From positions 1 through 8,201 of the forward strand of contig CAMLMF010000094.1 of NCBI GenBank assembly GCA_946480995.1: DNA of 8,201 nt, given 5' to 3'. The position numbers were made by a program, and so were the translations under genes. Positions 6,064 through 8,201 of this stretch are shown piece after piece. This DNA comes from an uncultured Bdellovibrio sp. (GTDB lineage: Bacteria; Bdellovibrionota; Bdellovibrionia; Bdellovibrionales; Bdellovibrionaceae). How positions within the stretch are numbered: position 1 is the first letter of the stretch; each line of letters opens with the position of its first letter. The notes below the pieces were generated by a model. The model ran no database searches, was not told where the DNA came from, and saw only the letters and a program-made list of their open reading frames with translations.

Positions 6064-6638
6064 GAATTATAGCAGGAAAATATCGCGGTCATCAGTTAGT
6101 CGCCTTCAAAGCCGACCACATTCGTCCGACCACGGACCGAGTCAAAGAAACTCTTTTCAACAAACTACAATTTTATCTTGAGGACGCTAAAGTCGTCGAT
6201 CTTTTCTGCGGCACAGGCAACTTAGGCATTGAGGCCTTATCAAGGGACGCGAGCTTTTGTACGTTTGTCGAAAAAAATCCCAAGTCATTGGCGATCACGC
6301 GCCAAAATTTGGATAAATTGAAAGTGCCCAAAGAGCAGTACAAAATTATCAACATGGACGTCGTGGCTTATTTAAAATCCTACACAGGTGAATCCTTTGA
6401 TGTGATTTTGGCCGATCCTCCGTTCACAGAAAAAATGGCTCATGATGTGATGACAGCGGCAAGTCAATCTGCAGGATTTGGTCCACAGACCGTGATGGCG
6501 ATTGAATCCGAACAGAAAGAGCGCATGGATGAACGCTATGGTGCGATTGTGCGCTACAATCAAAAAGATTACGGCGATAAATTCTTAAATCTTTTCTGCC
6601 ACGAAAGTGCGTTGCAAGAAGGTGAAGGCGATGAGTAG
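6060..6638 (+). CDS. rsmD: 16S rRNA (guanine(966)-N(2))-methyltransferase RsmD
   Basis: SAM-dependent enzyme that methylates N2 of a guanine in the small-subunit rRNA (G966 in E. coli numbering) during 30S assembly, in the cytoplasm. The 192-residue length fits the family. It opens with MRIIAGKYRG and then RPTTDRVKETLFN (22-34), both hallmarks of RsmD. The SAM loop is VVDLFCGTGNLGIEAL (45-60), an acidic ribose-binding residue follows in FVEKN, and the catalytic motif is D119-P-P-F122. AGAGGA at 6045-6050, 9 bases upstream, supports the ATG at 6060, which overlaps the response regulator stop by 4 bases. The last 8 bases overlap coaD; the rsmD-coaD adjacency is common across bacteria. No defects seen. 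Confidence 0.95.
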   Translation: MRIIAGKYRGHQLVAFKADHIRPTTDRVKETLFNKLQFYLEDAKVVDLFCGTGNLGIEALSRDASFCTFVEKNPKSLAITRQNLDKLKVPKEQYKIINMDVVAYLKSYTGESFDVILADPPFTEKMAHDVMTAASQSAGFGPQTVMAIESEQKERMDERYGAIVRYNQKDYGDKFLNLFCHESALQEGEGDE

Positions 6639-7113
6639 AGTAGCAGTATACCCAGGAAGTTTTGACCCGATCACATCGGGTCATGTCGACATCATCAACC
6701 GCATTGCGCGCCAATATGATCAAGTGATTGTTCTTGTGGCGCAGTCATCGCAAAAAAGTTCGATGTTCACGGCGGAAGAACGCAAAGATCTCATCGAAAA
6801 GTCACTTTCGCATTTACACAACATTAAAGTGGATATCTTTGGCGGTTTGACCGTGGATTATATGAAAAAGGTCAACTCTAAGGTCATCATCCGCGGCTTG
6901 CGTGCTGTGGTCGATTTCGAATACGAGCTGACGATGGCAAACATGAATCGCAAGATCGCGCCGGAAATTGAAACTCTTTTGGTCTTTGCCAGTCCCGAGT
7001 TTTATTACGTCTCTTCTCGCGGTATCAAAGAATTGGCATTAAATAACGGTCCGTTAAAGGACTTGGTTCCTGATTGTGTGATTAAGGCTTTAGAAGAAAA
7101 AAAGAAGAAATAG
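6631..7113 (+). CDS. coaD: Phosphopantetheine adenylyltransferase CoaD
   Basis: Catalyses transfer of AMP from ATP to 4'-phosphopantetheine, giving dephospho-CoA, the fourth step of coenzyme A synthesis from pantothenate. With the start at ATG 6631 the protein has 160 residues, the usual bacterial length. It begins MSRVAVYPGSFDP with the nucleotidyltransferase motif T15-x-G17-H18. Other family landmarks are K42, the R88-G-L-R91 loop, DFEYELTMANMNRK (95-108), and the Ser-Ser segment VSSRGIKELA near residue 130. An upstream in-frame GTG at 6607 would add eight residues not seen in the family and is rejected. The chosen ATG has AAGG at 6619-6622 with an 8-base spacer, inside rsmD, and overlaps rsmD by 8 bases. 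The C-terminus ends in a run of lysines. A strong hairpin covers the codons for the TxGH motif (see 6663-6683). Confidence 0.96.
   Translation: MSRVAVYPGSFDPITSGHVDIINRIARQYDQVIVLVAQSSQKSSMFTAEERKDLIEKSLSHLHNIKVDIFGGLTVDYMKKVNSKVIIRGLRAVVDFEYELTMANMNRKIAPEIETLLVFASPEFYYVSSRGIKELALNNGPLKDLVPDCVIKALEEKKKK
6663..6683 (+). repeat. Perfect 9-bp inverted repeat over the coaD catalytic motif
   Basis: TGACCCGAT (6663-6671) and ATCGGGTCA (6675-6683) are exact reverse complements around a CAC loop, starting 32 bases after the coaD start. The arms encode the F-D-P-I and S-G-H segments. No T-run follows, so it is not a terminator; it could slow or tune early translation, or be chance. Confidence 0.5.
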
Positions 7114-7125
7114 GAGCAGGTGCCC

Positions 7126-8201
7126 ATGGAGCTGTCGAAACGAGCGCAGAATTTAAAAACATCTCCCACACTGTTTCTTGTTGCGAAAGCAAAAGAGCTT
7201 GCTGCCAAAGGGCATGACGTGATTTCTCTGACGGTCGGAGAGCCCGACTGGCCCACCTTTAAAGCTCCTTCAGATGCTGGCATCGAAGCCATTCAAAAAG
7301 GTTTGACGAAATACACTCCCGCTAATGGCACCATTGAACTGCGTAAAGCTATTTCTGAAAAAATCAAAGACGAACTGGGCTTCGACTACGGAGTGAAGCA
7401 GATCACAGTGGCTTCAGGGGCGAAATACATTATCTTTGCCGCTTTGCAAATGCTGTGTTCGCCGGGTGATGAAGTGATTATTGCCACACCTTATTGGGTC
7501 AGTTATCCGACAATGGTGGATTTGGCTGACGGGGTTCCGCACATCGTTGAATGTGGCGAAACTGAAAATTTCAAAATGACTCCGGAGCTTTTAGAAAAAG
7601 CGATCAACCTAAAAACCAAAGCATTTTTGTTTTGCTCACCTAGCAACCCGACAGGTTTGCAATACACTGCGGATGAATTAAAAGCCTTGGGCGACGTTCT
7701 TAGAAAACATCCGCAAGTCGCAATTATTTCAGATGATATTTACAACCGTTTGGTTTTTGATGGCAGCAAAGTGGCTCCACATATTTTGCATGTCGCGCCG
7801 GATTTGAAAGATCGTACGATCTTGGTGAATGGTGGTTCTAAAGCTTATTCGATGACTGGATGGCGTATTGGTTGGGCCGCCGGTCCTGAAAATATCATCA
7901 CGGCTATGGCGGATTATCAAAGTCAGTCAACCGGTTCTCCTTCTAGTATTTCTCAGCACGCTTTGTTGAGTGCTTTAAAATCCAGTGAAGCGGATGTGAA
8001 TGACGTGGTCAAAAAACTGATCGCGCGTAAAAGCTCGGGTCTTAAAGAGCTTGCGACGGTCGAGCAGTTTAAGGTCGCGGAACCTCAAGGCGCTTTTTAT
8101 TTCTGGGTGGATATTCGTGCAGTGCTTGGTAAGTCCTTTAACGGTCAAATCATCCGAACCTCGAAGGATTTCTGTGATGTTCTTTTGGACACGTTCTTTG
8201 T
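7126..8201 (+). CDS. aspC: Class I pyridoxal-phosphate aminotransferase, probable aspartate aminotransferase, 3' end outside window
   Basis: PLP enzyme of fold type I, probably aspartate:2-oxoglutarate transaminase of the I-beta (bacterial/archaeal) kind, linking oxaloacetate to aspartate in the cytoplasm. The visible 358 residues begin MELSKRAQNLKTSPTL and contain GEPDWPT (38-44), the substrate-side N174 in SPSNPTG, the PLP-ring Asp D203 in SDDIY (Y206 also contacts PLP), the Schiff-base lysine K239 in GGSKAYSMTGW, and the phosphate-binding R247. About 40 residues, including the C-terminal substrate-carboxylate Arg, lie beyond the window. The start is fixed by AGGAG (7112-7116), which overlaps the coaD stop, and a 9-base spacer to ATG 7126. 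It follows coaD by 12 bases, so it is likely cotranscribed. Specificity for aspartate rather than another amino acid is inferred from family resemblance, so the symbol is conventional. Confidence 0.92.
   Translation, partial: MELSKRAQNLKTSPTLFLVAKAKELAAKGHDVISLTVGEPDWPTFKAPSDAGIEAIQKGLTKYTPANGTIELRKAISEKIKDELGFDYGVKQITVASGAKYIIFAALQMLCSPGDEVIIATPYWVSYPTMVDLADGVPHIVECGETENFKMTPELLEKAINLKTKAFLFCSPSNPTGLQYTADELKALGDVLRKHPQVAIISDDIYNRLVFDGSKVAPHILHVAPDLKDRTILVNGGSKAYSMTGWRIGWAAGPENIITAMADYQSQSTGSPSSISQHALLSALKSSEADVNDVVKKLIARKSSGLKELATVEQFKVAEPQGAFYFWVDIRAVLGKSFNGQIIRTSKDFCDVLLDTFF

Noticed and set aside
6607..6630. Upstream GTG start for coaD adding eight residues
   Set aside because: The added residues do not fit the family, and ATG 6631 has a well-spaced ribosome binding site and yields the standard 160-residue length.
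7097..7103. A-run at the coaD end as a slippage site
   Set aside because: It simply encodes the lysine-rich C-terminus a few codons before the stop, and there is no meaningful downstream frame.

Overview
The window is a densely packed run of nine same-strand genes with no gap longer than 12 bases. Seven of the eight gene junctions overlap or nearly touch. No tRNA, rRNA, CRISPR array, insertion sequence or convincing internal promoter is visible, and no stretch over 300 bases lacks a gene. Near-balanced base composition, a soluble PAS-type histidine kinase next to a stand-alone receiver, and the order rsmD-coaD-aminotransferase after cell-surface-type glycosyltransferases suggest a Bdellovibrio-like bacterium (Bdellovibrionota). 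That assignment rests on protein style and gene order, without a database search.

Left part (1-3749): two tandem GT9 (heptosyltransferase-like) paralogues. The first is cut by the window edge. Both carry long C-terminal extensions beyond the usual GT9 domain. Between them, in a third reading frame and overlapping both, is a 57-residue helical ORF with a good ribosome binding site. After the second GT9 comes a 227-residue soluble protein of unknown function. The four look like one cytoplasmic module, possibly making or attaching a surface sugar; the substrate cannot be read from the sequence.

Middle part (3670-6063): a soluble hybrid-like sensor histidine kinase (degenerate receiver, coiled coil, GAF-like region, PAS with a CxxCP motif, HisKA, HATPase_c), then a TTG-started single-domain response regulator 3 bases later. 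The kinase gene starts 80 bases inside the preceding gene. Its early coding region contains a perfect 9-bp hairpin followed by a T-rich run that looks like an intrinsic terminator.

Right part (6060-8201): housekeeping genes rsmD (16S rRNA guanine methyltransferase), coaD (phosphopantetheine adenylyltransferase) and a class I aspartate aminotransferase cut by the window end. rsmD overlaps the response regulator by an ATGA junction and coaD overlaps rsmD by 8 bases, so translation is probably coupled from the signalling pair into the housekeeping genes. The most unusual points are the intragenic terminator-like hairpin, the kinase pseudo-receiver, the extended GT9 pair with its nested small ORF, and the hairpin over the coaD catalytic motif.
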